A stretch of DNA of 64,000 nt, taken from contig OX465580.1 of the NCBI GenBank assembly GCA_950022655.1, forward strand, positions 42,406,028 to 42,470,027, in the 5' to 3' direction. Positions 43,433 through 55,911 of the stretch are shown piece by piece. The notes under the pieces are model-generated. The model saw only the letters and a list, made by a program, of their open reading frames with translations. It made no database searches and was not told the origin of the DNA. The translations under genes were made by a program, and so were the position numbers. The stretch's first letter is position 1. Every line of letters begins with the position of its first letter. Origin of the DNA: Alentia gelatinosa (lineage: Eukaryota > Annelida > Polychaeta > Phyllodocida > Polynoidae).

Positions 43433-43984
43433 CCTGTTTTGATCTTGAAATGGAAGCACTCTTTTAGGCAATGACCTTTGTACAGCCAGTTTCATGAATA
43501 TATGGCCAGACGTTTCATGTACAGCCTGACTTAAGCTGTGTTTTATTGCTCCTTTTGAGGTCTACTTTTTCAAATATTTCTATGTGAGGCTTCCAGCACC
43601 CACGGGTGAGAGGGGTGCACAGTGCTTTGACTAATGGACAGCTTTAATTTGAAATACAGCCCAATTTCTTGAATCCTTCCTAAAACTGGGCAGTACGATG
43701 ATAAATCAGTGTTAGAATAAATCGAATTGATACAATTCCATAATAACTATTTTATGAAACGTATGCAAGGCTATTGATAGGGTTTCAAACTTTTTAAAAA
43801 CTCTAATCACTATTACTCTAAAATTCATTTATTTTTCTATAAAATCCTAAAATATTCCTTCAAATTCATTTATTTTTCTGAAAAAAATCTTTTAGGAGGG
43901 TGCTATGAGGACTGATATATAAATTGGGTGGCCATAATCTACCATTAACCTACGCTAATATAATGCCTGACCCAATAGATATTG

Positions 43985-44160
43985 GGCACAAGAAAAGCCA
44001 AAGCACAGGTCCTACATTACAACTGCTGTATAGTAGTGTAGACTCCTATCTAGGCTAATAATAGTACTAGTGGATTTATGTAGTAATACTCTTGATATTA
44101 CTGTTAGCAGTGATATAATCCAGCTAGACAATTTATAGAATACCAAGCAGTATATTTCTA
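43985..44160 (+). repeat. Diverged duplicate of 41210-41395
   Basis: Shares the ordered blocks listed for 41210-41395, including ATCTAGGCTAATA and TTAGCAGTGATAT. It lies just beyond the long-armed element at 42964-43432. Confidence 0.4.
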
Positions 44161-44449
44161 TCATATGTATTTGTAACTGAAGATTTGGCAATTGGCGATA
44201 TAGTGTAATATATAGTCCTAGTTTTAAAATAATTGTAGGAAATGTATTTTAAACTACATCATGTAATTAGTGTGAAGCTTCGTATATTTTAACCCATATT
44301 GAGAAAGAGATTTAGACTATTAGAAATAGCCCAAGTAAATAGTAGAACGAACTGTATTGTGTAGATTTGTTGCTGTGACCTGTGAACTAGGTCCTACATG
44401 ATTTTCAAATCTCGAGATAATTCTGCTATGAGACAAGCGTTTTCTGGTC

Positions 44450-45650
44450 CACTGTGCGATTTTTAAAATCTCATAGTCAGAGAAAAACCTGGATGATTGT
44501 GTCTTAAATAACTATGACTATTATCAAATAATTGATATTTTCCCAAATAGCCATACCTACAGTAGTAGACATGTGGCAGTGCTGTTGTTGATTTGGGGAC
44601 AGGGGGCTGACGACCCTCTCCACGGGGGGTACAGGAATATAGGAACAAAATCGCAAGAATAATTCCAGACATGTTAGAAATTTATCGCATGCGATTCCGG
44701 GTCCCTCCGAGGTACGATTTGTCGGCGCGAAAATGTATCCTCCACGGGGGGTGGGACCAGAATCGCAGGGCTGAAAATCGCAAGGCTGAACCCACTGTGC
44801 GATGCGAATTGGGGGGACCATATATCGCAGGGAAAGGAACAAGACTCGCACAGTGGGTTCAGGCCTTTAGGCATTTCAAGGCATTCCTGCAGATATTTCA
44901 TTGAGACTTTGGTACCTGGGCCGAGGTACAATATAGCAAGGATGGATAAGGTGAAGATACTGGTTTGCTGCGAATGCAGTCATTGGCTGATGGGGCCTAC
45001 TATATTACTTAAGGCCTGGCCCTACTGGCGCGTTGCGATTCTGGCACATGTTTTATGGCCCTTATTGCGATGGAATCATCGCACTCAATCACACAGATAA
45101 TCCAGGGTATGCCCCACTGATGCGATGGAATCGTCGCCTCACTTCTGGCAACACCTATATATAATAGTCATAAAACTTAATTTCTAATATTCATAAGGTA
45201 CTCACATCTAATAGTAATTATATCACTTCTCAACCTCATGATTTACAAGGTATCAAAATAAAATCTATGCCTTTATGACTTTTTATTGACTTGCGACAAT
45301 CGCATCACAGCGGTGGGCCCGGGCCTTTATATGGCAATTAATGGGGTTTTGATGGGCCCTAGGACCAGCCCGGCAGCCTACCCAACAGCTGGTTGCGTAA
45401 AAGAGTACAATATCGCAAGGAAAAGGATTTACATTCCCAAATTCGAATGCCACTTTCTCCTTTTTGGAGGGGAAATATCACGTGACTTTGTACCTCACTG
45501 GGAGGTAAAAGGGGGTGCGGAAGGGGTGGGGTAATATTGCAAGAGGTCCAAAGCAAAGTTGGCGATATTGTATCGGGAAAACATCACAATGCGAACTTTA
45601 AGGCAAATTTTCCTTGCGTTATGCAAAAGTTGCTAATTGTGCATTGGTCT
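44450..45650. repeat. TGCGAT/ATCGCA motif-rich region
   Basis: Short CG-containing words recur on both strands: CCACTGTGCGAT (44450, 44791), CTCGCACAGTGGGTTCAG (44846), TTGCGATGGAATCATCGCA (45066), TGCGATGGAATCGTCGC (45120), AATCGCA, TATCGCA and TTGCGA. CCCACTGTGCGATGCGA and CTCGCACAGTGGG form an inverted pair around 44790-44860. Clustered subterminal-style motifs suggest a decayed DNA transposon, but ends were not resolved. Confidence 0.35.
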
Positions 45651-47400
45651 TGCGAACCTTTTTAAGCATAGAATACATGCTACATGCTGCCTAGGTTGTG
45701 GAGAGGTTACATATACTTTCAACCTGCTGCAATAACTGTCCCTCTGCTATCTGCATGCCAACTGTGTGACATTGGTAGGGTACAGAGGACCAGTGTCTTA
45801 GTCTTAGAGGCGTGCTCAGCCTACCTTGACCAGTCAACACGACCAAAATACCTCGTTGTCCCACTAGTAATTTATCAATATGTTTGGACCCTACTAAGGC
45901 TGTTGTGGAAGTGGCTAGTTGGCTGGGTGCCAAGTGGATCACACAAAAATGACCAAAAGACTCATTAAAATCCAGACATTTAAATTGGTATTTCTTCTAA
46001 TTTCATGCTCATTCATCAATGACGAACATAACATTTGTTCCTATTATTTCTCAAAGTGATGCAAAAGTGACTAATGTAGGACTATAGACAGAGACTATAT
46101 TTTTTTTAATAGCTTATGAGATTTTACTTTGTAAACGAAATATCGTGTAGTATGAGATGATGTGTCTCTTTACAGCCAGTTGTTTGTTTTCTTGCAGTGG
46201 ATTGGATACTAGTGTACATGGGTAATAAATGACCGACAGAAGTGCCTGTCTGTGCACTGCACGCTTTCTAATGCGATACAGTGCGACCAAAGAGAGTAGA
46301 ACCACTTATCGATCTTCTCTCCGTGATATCGCTACCTCTGGTCAATACAACACCTGTGAGCGGGAAAAGCAAATCTGGTTCCCTCGGTTCCCCCTAATGT
46401 ATGTCATTACCCTCGTCTGTGTTTGCTAGTCTCCATGGCAACGCCAACTACCTGAACGCCAACTATGGGAGTGAGACATGACGTTGATTCCGCGAATGGT
46501 TAACAATTTAAGTAGGGTAACTGGTTAACCAGTGATTTACCCATCTTTCTCACTTTCTTGAGGTTCAGTGCACACAGTGTACACTTTATATTGTATATGT
46601 GGAGTTAAACTTGAATCTCGGGGCTGTTTTGATAGACCCAATGGTGAATGTGGTAACAGGTGAGAGCTTGCTCTAATGCTCACACCTGGCATGTTTGGCT
46701 ACTGTCGCAGGGTAAAGGACACTACACACCTGTTGCTGTACTCAAATTTCGCACACCAAGGTTAGGCTACAACATAACCTAGGCTATCTCGCGTATCATT
46801 AAGATGACATCAGAATGTCCTTATCATACATGGATATCGTAGAACTTTACTTTACATCATCATCAGATGCTCGAATCTTAAAAAATAAGAGAGATAATTT
46901 TGTCATTTTATGAAATCTCGCTAAATGCCAGAGATTACAATAACGAAAAAAATCCCACAAAACATTATGATACCTCCTTATCAGGTGGTTGGAGGTTATA
47001 TCGGGAAGTATGCATATACAAATTCTGCATAGCTCATGGGTGTTTAGTTGTATTCTGGTTTTGTCTTTATTTCTAATATTTGATGAATTACAACATCAGC
47101 GATAAGTGAGAATATGATTGCGTAAATAACGCATTAAATAACATTTCTGACATTGCATTACGCTCCAATTATAGTATTTTTCAAACATAATCGAGTTAGC
47201 TAAACAGGTCCTCTGATATAAGCTATAGCGTAGATAAGATACTCGAAAATCAAATATAGTATCAAGACTAAATATGCAGACCTTTAGCGCCATATCTCTT
47301 AGTGATAAAGGAGAAGTTCAGGCTCTGTGTTTGGAAATGTGTTTATAGGAGATATGCGAAATGGGTCGAGTGAAGCTCAGGAAATAGTCAGGTTAAAGCT
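45651..47400. other. No recognised gene
   Basis: No coding similarity, named repeat or clear inverted repeat was recognised on either strand. It includes TGGTTAACCAGT-type short palindromes near 46520. Confidence 0.3.
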
Positions 47401-47540
47401 ACCAAGCTTGGTGGCTGAGTGGTAGTGGTGTTCGCCTCGAGCATGGGAGGTTGTGGGGTCAAACCCCAGTCGGGTCATACCAAAGATTTACACAAAAATG
47501 GTACCCACTGCCCATTCGGTTTATCACCCGCCATTAGAAT
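47401..47540 (+). mobile_element. tRNA-derived SINE, copy 2
   Basis: It begins ACCAAGCTTGGTGGCTGAGT, a good A box (TGGCTGAGTGG), with a B-box-like GGGGTCAAACCCC about 35 bases on. The tail TCATACCAAAGATTTACACA and the following TGGTACCC match copy 1 at 38955. The A box is better preserved here. Confidence 0.75.
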
Positions 47541-47841
47541 GAGGAGTAGGGGCAAGGGCCCGAATGGAAGAACGGCTCTAAAGCCAAATTCAGTGATTGT
47601 GAAAAACAAATATTCCCTAATAAAAATCGCTCCCCCAAAAAAAGAAGAATACTAGAAAACTCGACCGGTAGGACACATCCTGTCACATTTAGTGTATTTT
47701 CCTTGCGATCTTTGCTTACAGGAAGGGGTAAAATTTGCTGGCAGTAGAATAACATAGAATTTATAAATTTTTCACAGTGTTCTCTGACAATCGCATATTG
47801 AAGAATATATCTACATGGCAACCATATCTACAAATATTTAC

Positions 47842-47890
47842 CAGGGATGTCAGTTTTCCAGGAATCTTCAGTATTCTGGGTTTTTCCACA
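47842..47890 (+). mobile_element. hAT-like CAGGGATG element, left end only
   Basis: CAGGGATGTCAGTTTTCCAG matches the left end of the family at 16215. No right end (GACATCCCTG) was found within the next few hundred bases. Confidence 0.4.
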
Positions 47891-47919
47891 ACTCAAAAAA
47901 ATGCTCTGAGACTGAGGTC

Positions 47920-49200
47920 GGATGGTGGGAGCACCCGCTGCCGGCCCCGGACACCTGGGCCCTGTTTTTCAGTCACGACATCATCGGCCAATGATACCGT
48001 ACGATCGTCCAGCGAATGTACAACATTTTGGAAGACAAAAGATGGCGGGTGTTCTATAGACACGATCGTAGTGCGCCACTGACAATCGCCGCTAAAAATG
48101 TTGTCCGCTAAGACTAGTATAGAACTGTCTTAGGTTCTATAACACATCACTGTGCGTATATAGAGGATTTCCCGTGCTTCCTATGCGAATTAAGCGCTGG
48201 AATTTTAATACGAGTAAGGGATATATATATAACCTATAATCGTACCAAATATGAAGAAGATGGGTCACACCGTCCCAAAGATATCGGCGTTTGAATTTCG
48301 TCACAGCAATCGTCTGCTCTGACGGCCATTGCACCCTCCCACCCCCCAGTGCGCAGTGAATGTCGAGGTCACCGCATAAATTAGGGTCACGTGAGGGTAG
48401 GGCTACACTGGCCACCAGAGCAGGGATTGCTATGACGAAATTCAAACGCCGATATCTTCGGAACGGTACGGCCGATCTTCTTCATCGCTTAATTCCAGAG
48501 GGAAGTGAAGTTCCGCATTCGGTACGACATGTCCATAGATGTCTTAGGTCTAAGACAGTTTGGGAGACAAATTTACCCACGTGACCTTACATGTGTCGTG
48601 ACTATAGGGGACAGAGCCATTGTTAGTTCAAGAAGCAGTCACCAGGTGGTCGGGGGACAAACCTGTATTCTGGCTCTTTGTTCTTACAAAATTCAACTAC
48701 CTTTCAATATTTTATTATGGTTCCCTTGACTCTACACCCATCCCAAAGCAGGATGACATAATGATTAAACCCAAGACATGATATTTTCCATATGGAATAC
48801 TTTATATAAATATGTGAGCAAGGCTAAAGTTGTGACATTTCCCAATTATCACTCACTTCTTTCACTCCTCCTTTAGTGAAGAACACCTACTTTTTCACCT
48901 CCAATAGTGAAGAACACCTACTCGGGGGGCGTCATGGCGGCCCCCATGGATCATAGGCTATATGCCGTATAGCACACCTTAGACCACCCTAAGTCTCTTA
49001 GAGCGGCGATAATTACCCGACCCCCTAAACTATCGCGACTAAAGTTCACTGACAGCAAAAACATGTCGCCCGTAACGATGGTTGTCACTAAAAAACAGGG
49101 CCCTGGCAGGCCGCACTGCCGGCACCTACTGCTCTGTGGCCGGCCGCTAGTGCTCTGACCACCGGTCACCACGCCGTCTAGTGGTCCCGAGGACCTTGCA
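47920..49200. mobile_element. Possible element with diverged inverted ends
   Basis: GGGCCCTGTTTTTCAGTCAC (47968) resembles the inverse of GTCACTAAAAAACAGGGCCC (49084), and AATCGCCGCT (48087) is the inverse-type match of AGCGGCGATAAT (49001). The arms are patchy, so the call is tentative. A hairpin MITE lies between them. Confidence 0.3.
48170..48505. mobile_element. Hairpin MITE with long inverted repeats, copy 2
   Basis: ATATAACCTATAATCGTACCA, AAAGATATCGGCGTTTGAAT and TTCGTCACAGCAAT are followed, about 100 bases on, by their inverses (ATTGCTATGACGAAATTCAA, CGCCGATATCTTCGGAACG, GATCTTCTTCAT). The family is the same as 37126-37490. Short outer blocks GCGAATTAAGCG / CGCTTAATTCCAG also pair. 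Confidence 0.6.
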
Positions 49201-49749
49201 GCGTCCAGGAGTCTCCTGGAGAATATTCTAACTGCTTGGTCAACTGCCATAGGCATACAGAAGCACCCGGAATCCCAGAAAAGCGTGTGTGTATGTATAT
49301 GCTGCACTCGGTGCTAGACTTGCACCCATACACACACTGTTGAGGCTTCACTGCCCCTGACCATAATGAGGTCATTTGCATAGACTTGCTCAAGTCTCAA
49401 TGACCTTATCTAAAACTCAATCTTATGACCAGGAACCAATAAGAGTAAAACTAATTATTAGAATAATATTTCTATATTTCCAAAATTGTATTTAGACCAA
49501 CTCACTACATAAATGCTTTATTAAGACTTAAGCAAGTTCCACAGGCGACCATGTGGCTCCTTGAAATAGAACTGGATTAGAGTGAGGGAGCTGATTGTGA
49601 CCTTGATACATAACCATCCCAATACAATTCAATGTTGTTGATATTTTATGTCAAAATACCATCATAGTATATTAAAGGTATTCATTATAGGTAAAATAAG
49701 CTGTGGAGATTTCCGGATATTTTTTAAGACCTCACTGGCAACCCTGATT

Positions 49750-49800
49750 TATATAGAGCGACCTGACCATGCTGTACATGCTACGAAACGAGATGGGGAA
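49750..49800 (-). mobile_element. GTACAGCATG MITE family, end fragment
   Basis: ATATAGAGCGACCTGACCAT and GCTGTACATGCTACGAAACG are the reverse complement of the right end of the copies at 42162 and 52661. Only about 50 bases are present. Confidence 0.5.
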
Positions 49801-50466
49801 TTGTTGCTTTTTACAGAATGAGGCCTCCTTAGTGATGTTTCTTGATACATTTGATAACCGTTTGTACTCTTATGCTTTGTGATGCGTGACTAATATCAGA
49901 TTTTGATAGCAGAGGTAGCGTGAGATTTCTTATCTGGGTGGTCAATGTTATAAAGAGTTATTTATCTGTGCAAGCAACGTGTATACTCGTTGGTGCAAGG
50001 TCATACACCTACTTGGTGACACTGTAATAGAATGGCATCCGTCGGCTCCTCCTTTACTCCGCATCCTTCACACCTACTTATCTGAGGATGTTTCCTTGGC
50101 CCATCAGAGGTAGCTTGAATATCATATTATGGTGGGCCTTTTCTGGTGTAGCTTATTGATTTATGAATATTTACTTTCAAAGACTTGGGCATGTCTATAT
50201 AATTAGTATTTTTATGGGTCGGTAACGCCGTTGCCGCCGCACTAAAATTAGATAAAATAGGATTAGTAATTTAAGCTGTGTATCAGTGTCAGTAGGCCAC
50301 TGGCGTGACCTGAAGGTCTCGATTATTTATTGAGTGAATACGGTATTTTTTAGAATTATTCTCTAATATCCTTATCAATCCTATCAGTGAAGAACTTTTT
50401 GAATAATTATTCCAATAAGATAAATTGGTGAGTTTTGCATGTGGCTTAAGACAGATATTCCACATG

Positions 50467-50500
50467 TATTTATTTATTTATTTATTTATTTATTTTTTTT
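50467..50500. repeat. TTTA microsatellite
   Basis: About seven tandem TTTA units followed by a T run and a G run. Confidence 0.8.
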
Positions 50501-51559
50501 TTGGGGGGGACCAGAAGTGCTTTTCGCCCCGTATTCTAAATCACATGTATTTATTATGTTGCAAAGAAACACTGGTAATTGTGATCAGGCCCTGGGGTGT
50601 GTTGAAGTATATACTGCCTCTCAGAAAGTCATTGTCCCGATAGTTAATTTCAAGTTTTGTACCACATTGTAACAAAGTCGAGACAATTGTTGTTGTGTCC
50701 AGGTTTATCATATACTGCTCACAATGGGAATATCTCTTACACTTCTGGCTCGCAAAGAATATGTGCTGCATAAAAATGTGAAAATCAATACGTCTGTGTC
50801 CTTTCTATGAATAATTTAAGAATTACTCCTCTGTACTATAGTTTTGTTTAGACAAGAGCGCAGACCACTATTGACTGACCTATATCGCATTTGGCACACA
50901 CCAAGCGCACAGTGGAGTCATGATGCAGATGATTACATCTCAACGCATCTTAGTTTATGGATAATCAAAAATTCACTATGAAATTGATACACCGGGGGAT
51001 TTCTTCCATATTGTATAAATTATTATTCTCAAGAAAAATACATTTATTTCCGTTAAAAAGGATAGAATACCAGCTCATATTAAGTGGACGTCCTCATATA
51101 ATTATCCTACAGCCGTTTGCGAATACTCAACATTTGGAAATAATTTTCCTATCTGTAGACATGCTCCCTGGCATAAATTATATGATTTGTGTCGCGGTCT
51201 TCGGGCTAGCATCACTTTGTTTTATAGACTGGTGCACTTTCAGTGTCTCTTCCGAGGTGTCTGCATAGTGTGCGGCACTGCCATCTCTACAACAAGCGCG
51301 ATCGTATTCCAAGTGGGTCTGTGCATGGATCGCAGTGTCGGGTGCAATAGTGTTGTGAAATGATAAAAGGTGTGTATGGTGGGGAGGGGGAGGGGTAGAG
51401 TTTGGTTAGATGCGGAAAGGTTACATACTGGAGGCTGCTTAATACTGGTATACCTAAGGTAACGAGCATATAACGTTGGTAAAGATGCCTTGTCTTTTTT
51501 TAAGGAAAGCTTAACACTCTTAGAATCATGTGTACATATATATTAGTCCGAGAAATTCT

Positions 51560-51622
51560 GCCTGTCTGGCGAACACCAGTCAGTCAGAGCCTCTCGGACT
51601 GACTGGTTTTCGCCAGACAGGC
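51560..51622. repeat. 63-base hairpin, near-perfect stem
   Basis: GCCTGTCTGGCGAA (51560-51573) pairs with TTCGCCAGACAGGC (51609-51622), and CCAGTCAGTC pairs with GACTGACTGG inside it, leaving a loop of about 11 bases. The stem is about 24 bp with a small internal bulge. It lies in gene-free DNA; it could be a foldback element core or a small-RNA-like hairpin. Confidence 0.6.
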
Positions 51623-52660
51623 CTGGAACGTCAAGTCATTCAGAAAGTTAACATTTTGAAATAGTAATATAGTAATGAGCATGAGTTGAACCAATTATTA
51701 TGTAGACCTGTATTGATTATATTCCCAAACCAACAACTCCTGATTTTAAATTGATGTTGGATTCTAATGAGTTGTGTTGCTCATACATGTCCAAATGTTA
51801 CTTAGACTTTAAACATTCCGACGCATCCTTTCATGGAGTCTTCCCTGGCAAACTGACTCACCCCATCACCCCCCCCCCCCCCCCCCCCGCCGCCGCCCCA
51901 ACACACACACACACAACCACTTCTCCCGTTGTCTGGAAAATCTGTTTCTTGGATGGGTCTAGGTTTGGCCTGGATAGCACCAGGCGTCATGGAACTAGGG
52001 AAGTGGGGGGAATATACATCGGGTTCTTTGACCAGACCCGAAACCAGGCCAGTCCCACTGGACCTACCACCATGTAAGGGTTATTAACCCGCCCCTCCCC
52101 GTCCCTCGATCAGACCCTGAATGAGGCCTCTGTGTGGACCTTCGATTGCGGTGGTAGCACACATACATGTAGAGAGTCATCATAACCTGATGCGGGCCCA
52201 AGTCAGTTGTGTCAGTCAGATGGTAGGCCCTGGCCCTGCTACCAACCCCCGTCTCCCACCCGTTGTGTGGACCTAGCGTTTATCTCACCACTGGTACAAG
52301 TTTAGCCATAGGCATAACATCATAAACAATTATATGAAACGATAACCCACGTAAAGTGCCAATACTACGCTATGGTCGTAGCAGAGTGATGTGAAATGAC
52401 GTCATAATCAAATGGCTAGTCAATGGCCAGGATTTCAGGATGGAGACAAGATATCATTATGGCGATTTATATGTTCCTAACTGGATTTGCAAAGTTCTAT
52501 GTCCGTGAAATGAAGTGAGATAAATCCAGAACCGCACATGAATCATAAAGTAAACAATAATGATCGTCACTTGGCTTCACCTCGATGACGATTACGGCAC
52601 ATCCAAACTCGTGGACTATTTTTTTATTCATATGATTCTCGATCCAGTTCTATACGATTA

Positions 52661-52979
52661 TTATATACTCATGCCGTATATACTGTAGATATGCACAGTT
52701 TCGCCATATAACATAAAAATACCGAATGGACCGGTGTTCCCTATATGGAACACTGTTCTGTATGCGTTGACTGAAAAATAAGTTGTTATGCCAATATGTT
52801 TTTATTGATTTCGGGTACATAGTAAATATAGAACCAATTACCATGCTTGTACAAGCCACAAAACTCGATAATAATTAACTATTTGTATGGAACCCGGCGT
52901 AAACACCTAGTTCTGTATGAACCATATATTGTCATCTCGTTTTGTAGCATGTACAGCATAGTCAGGTGGTTCTATATAC
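52661..52979 (+). mobile_element. GTACAGCATG MITE family, copy B
   Basis: It starts TATATACTCATGCCGTATAT and ends TGTACAGCATAGTCAGGTGG then TTCTATATA. The internal order matches copy A at 42162-42493: ATATAACATAAAAATAC, TACATAGTAAATATAGAA, CATGCTTGTACAAGC, then the hairpin with AACCCGGCGTAAACACC. Confidence 0.65.
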
Positions 52980-55250
52980 ATGTAAGTACTTTATGTGCTT
53001 CCGTCCAGCTATGCCAAAGAGACCCAGTCAGTGCTCCAGCCCCCCATCATATCCCACGGGAGAGCAGGTTTTTGAGTCCACCACAGTGGGACCGTCATCA
53101 CCTGGTTAGGTGCTGAGTGTAAATGGGGGGCATTGATCCCTTAGCTTGTTGATACAGGCCACCGCCGGGAAGATATATATAGGCTGCGTAGGCATGTAGG
53201 TAGGCGTGTGCACACTGCACGTCCTCACACGCATCGAGTCAGGTTAGCCTCGTGCTGACACACTAGTATGCATATGAGGGTCTGACTTGACATTGCATGA
53301 AACGTCGATGTGGTACTAAAAAGAAAGGTACACATATTTTTACGGTCAGTGTATAACGCGGTCGGGAGAGTAGCTGAATTTTTGCCCTTTATCTTCAATA
53401 TTGATTTGAATAGTGTTATTACGATGTAGTGCCGTTGTGCTTTTGATTTCAAATTGCTCCTAGCTTGGCTCGATACAGACGTGTTGCTAATCATTAAAGA
53501 AAATTATAATCAACAATGACAGGTGCTAGTTAAGACAAAGCCAAATTGTAGATTGAATGTTCTCAAGTATACCCCCATTAACATTAAATGTAAACTACGA
53601 GTGAAAAATCTATATACTTTCTCTAATATATTCATATTAGCGTTTATTTTGCAAATAGTACAAGCAGGGTCAAATATTATAAACATTTTTGGTTGCTTCC
53701 TGGTATTATTAGGATATACATTTGTTTAACATTTATGACATTGTTCATATAAAGCACTGTAGTATTAGTTCTAACGCTGTGTTTTTCTTGGGTTAAATAA
53801 CCCTGATTTGGGGGTTATTTAACCCCCGCCCCCCACCCCCCCAAAAAAGAAGCTTTTGTTGTGTACCCACCGGCAGCGCCTGCACTGCCGTCGAGCAATG
53901 TCGGGCGTGGGACGAGCCTGTGGTTTTGTACTCTATAAGCATTGGCAGCCACCCGACTGAGTCAGATTCACGGGTAACCCGTTGAAAAAGAAATATACAA
54001 GGGACTTTTGACCGAAAGTTACTACTTCCCCAGACGGTTATAACTTGCGCATCGGAACATAATTTTAATTAGGTTGTGTCATTCCGAAGACGTGCTTGCC
54101 GAGGATGACCTGAGTCGTCGCACCGTGTTAATTTCGCTAATCGGCACTGTGCAGGTAATTGTCATCATAAACTGTGTCAGTTTGGTTACGGAACTAGTGC
54201 CATCTTATAGCCAAGCACATGCACCTTTCCATCTGTCGTGCTAAAATGTAACTGTGCTAGCCCAATACACATGGGCTAGCTCAAACACAAGCAACCCTTT
54301 CATCACCAGACATATTTATCTTCATAAGCTATTTTTATTTTACTCCATACTATATTGATCGGTGATGAAAATAGTACGATGAACTACATTTCCATTCTGA
54401 TGTAAATTCTCACAGGCTGTAGGGAATGTGGTATTTCAGTGATTTATATTTAACCTCATACCACACATGTAGTACAATGTCTAACGAAACTATATCAGGG
54501 AGGTGAAGGGAGATGAAGGTCAACAGAAAGTCTATTTATCAGTCCTGGGTTGATCCTGCATACCTTGATTCTTGCCTACCATCGGGCTTTATCCAGTTTG
54601 TGGGTCATTTTACTGTAACCTACTTAAGGGAGTGTTCTATCGACCCGATGAAACTCTAACTACGCCGGGCGTCCGCGAAATATTGTTTTATACCACAGCC
54701 TACCAAGAAAAAAGTGCCAACCGAAGACCTGTGATTGCGGGCTGCAGAAATCCGACATAATCTAATTTATTAGATATTTGTTTCAAAAAGTTCAGTTGGC
54801 ACAATATTTAAATAATTACAAAAGCTACTTTTTATATTCATCTAGCCTTTGGGAATTGCTTTAAATACTATCTTTTAAAAACTTCATATATGTGAGAAAC
54901 AAATCCAAACTGTTTTCTGTGCAGGGATTAATTCTAAATTGCAATGACAAAAGAGTATGTGGTTAAGTCGAGTATGAATAATGTGGGTGATTCCGATTGC
55001 CGGAGATCGCCGCAGTATGCCGGACGGCGCTGAGCCATTGCGTTATTGTCAATATCCAGCTCAATCGACAAAAGCGGCTGATCGTCGCGCAACGTTAGAA
55101 TTCGTATCTTCTCAGTTTTGTCAGGTCAATGGAACACTCACTTAAGCAACCATCCCACTTGACACTGCTACAAGTGCCTTTGTAGGGTTCTGATATGTGG
55201 AACACCAGTGGGTCAATGAGGAAATTTGGTCTGTAGATATTGGTGATGCT
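52980..55250. other. No recognised gene
   Basis: AT-rich spacer. It holds a small inverted repeat around 53790-53826 (GGGTTAAATAACCC then GGGGGTTATTTAACCCCC). No family-level coding similarity. Confidence 0.35.
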
Positions 55251-55911
55251 GGAGACACACCAAGCGATAAACGCAGCGAGTTCCGGGATCGCCAACACAA
55301 AATGTCGTGTATGTGAGCTGTTATTTCATATTTCACCTGATTATTACTTCTGAGAAGCTAAATTATAGGTGGGGGATATTACTATGAAATAATATCGCAC
55401 ATACATGCCAATTTCTGTTGGCGATTCTGGAGATCGCTGGCGTAACTCGCTTGGTGTGTCACCGGCATAATGTCGGAGACACACCAAGCGAGAAAGGCAG
55501 CGATTCTTGGAATCGCCAACACGAAATGGCGTGTATGTGAACTGTTATTTCATATTTCACCTGCTTATTGCTTCTGATACGATAAATTATCGGTGGGAGA
55601 AAGTATTATCAAAAAATATCTCAGATATATACTATTTTGTATTGGCGATTCCAGAGATCGCCACCTTGACTCGCTTGGTGTGTCTCCGGTATAAAGTTGG
55701 AGACGCACCAAGCGAGTCAAGGTGGCGATCTCAGAAATTGCCAATACAAAATAGCATTTATCTGAGATATTTGTTCATAGTAATATCTCCCACCGATAAT
55801 TTAGCGTATCAGATGCAATAATTCAGGGAAATATGAAATAATAGCTCACATACACGCCACTTAGTGTTGGCGATTCCAGAACTCGCTGCCTTTCTCACTT
55901 GGTGTGTCTCC
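55251..55911. repeat. Three foldback units at exact 224-bp spacing
   Basis: Units lie at 55251-55463, 55475-55687 and 55699-55911, separated by 11-base spacers (GGCATAATGTC, GGTATAAAGTT). Each is 213 bases, begins GGAGAC(A/G)CACCAAGCGA or close, and ends TCGCTTGGTGTGTC(T/A)CC or close, so each can fold on itself. Inside, TGGCGATTCC / GGAATCGCCA-type blocks and an AAATTAT-GGTGGG core recur. Units 1 and 2 are in the same orientation; unit 3 read in reverse complement matches unit 2 closely, so units 2-3 also form a larger palindrome of about 437 bases. No coding. Confidence 0.8.

Larger units (their letters stand above)
49201..52660. other. No recognised gene
   Basis: Contains a GTACAGCATG-family fragment (49750-49800), a TTTA microsatellite (50467-50500), a hairpin (51560-51622), and poly-C followed by CA repeats (51870-51915). 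Open frames are short and without family features. Confidence 0.35.

Noticed and set aside
51870..51915. Poly-C, CCG and CA tract
   Set aside because: Simple-sequence repeat without further structure; the frames across it are low complexity.
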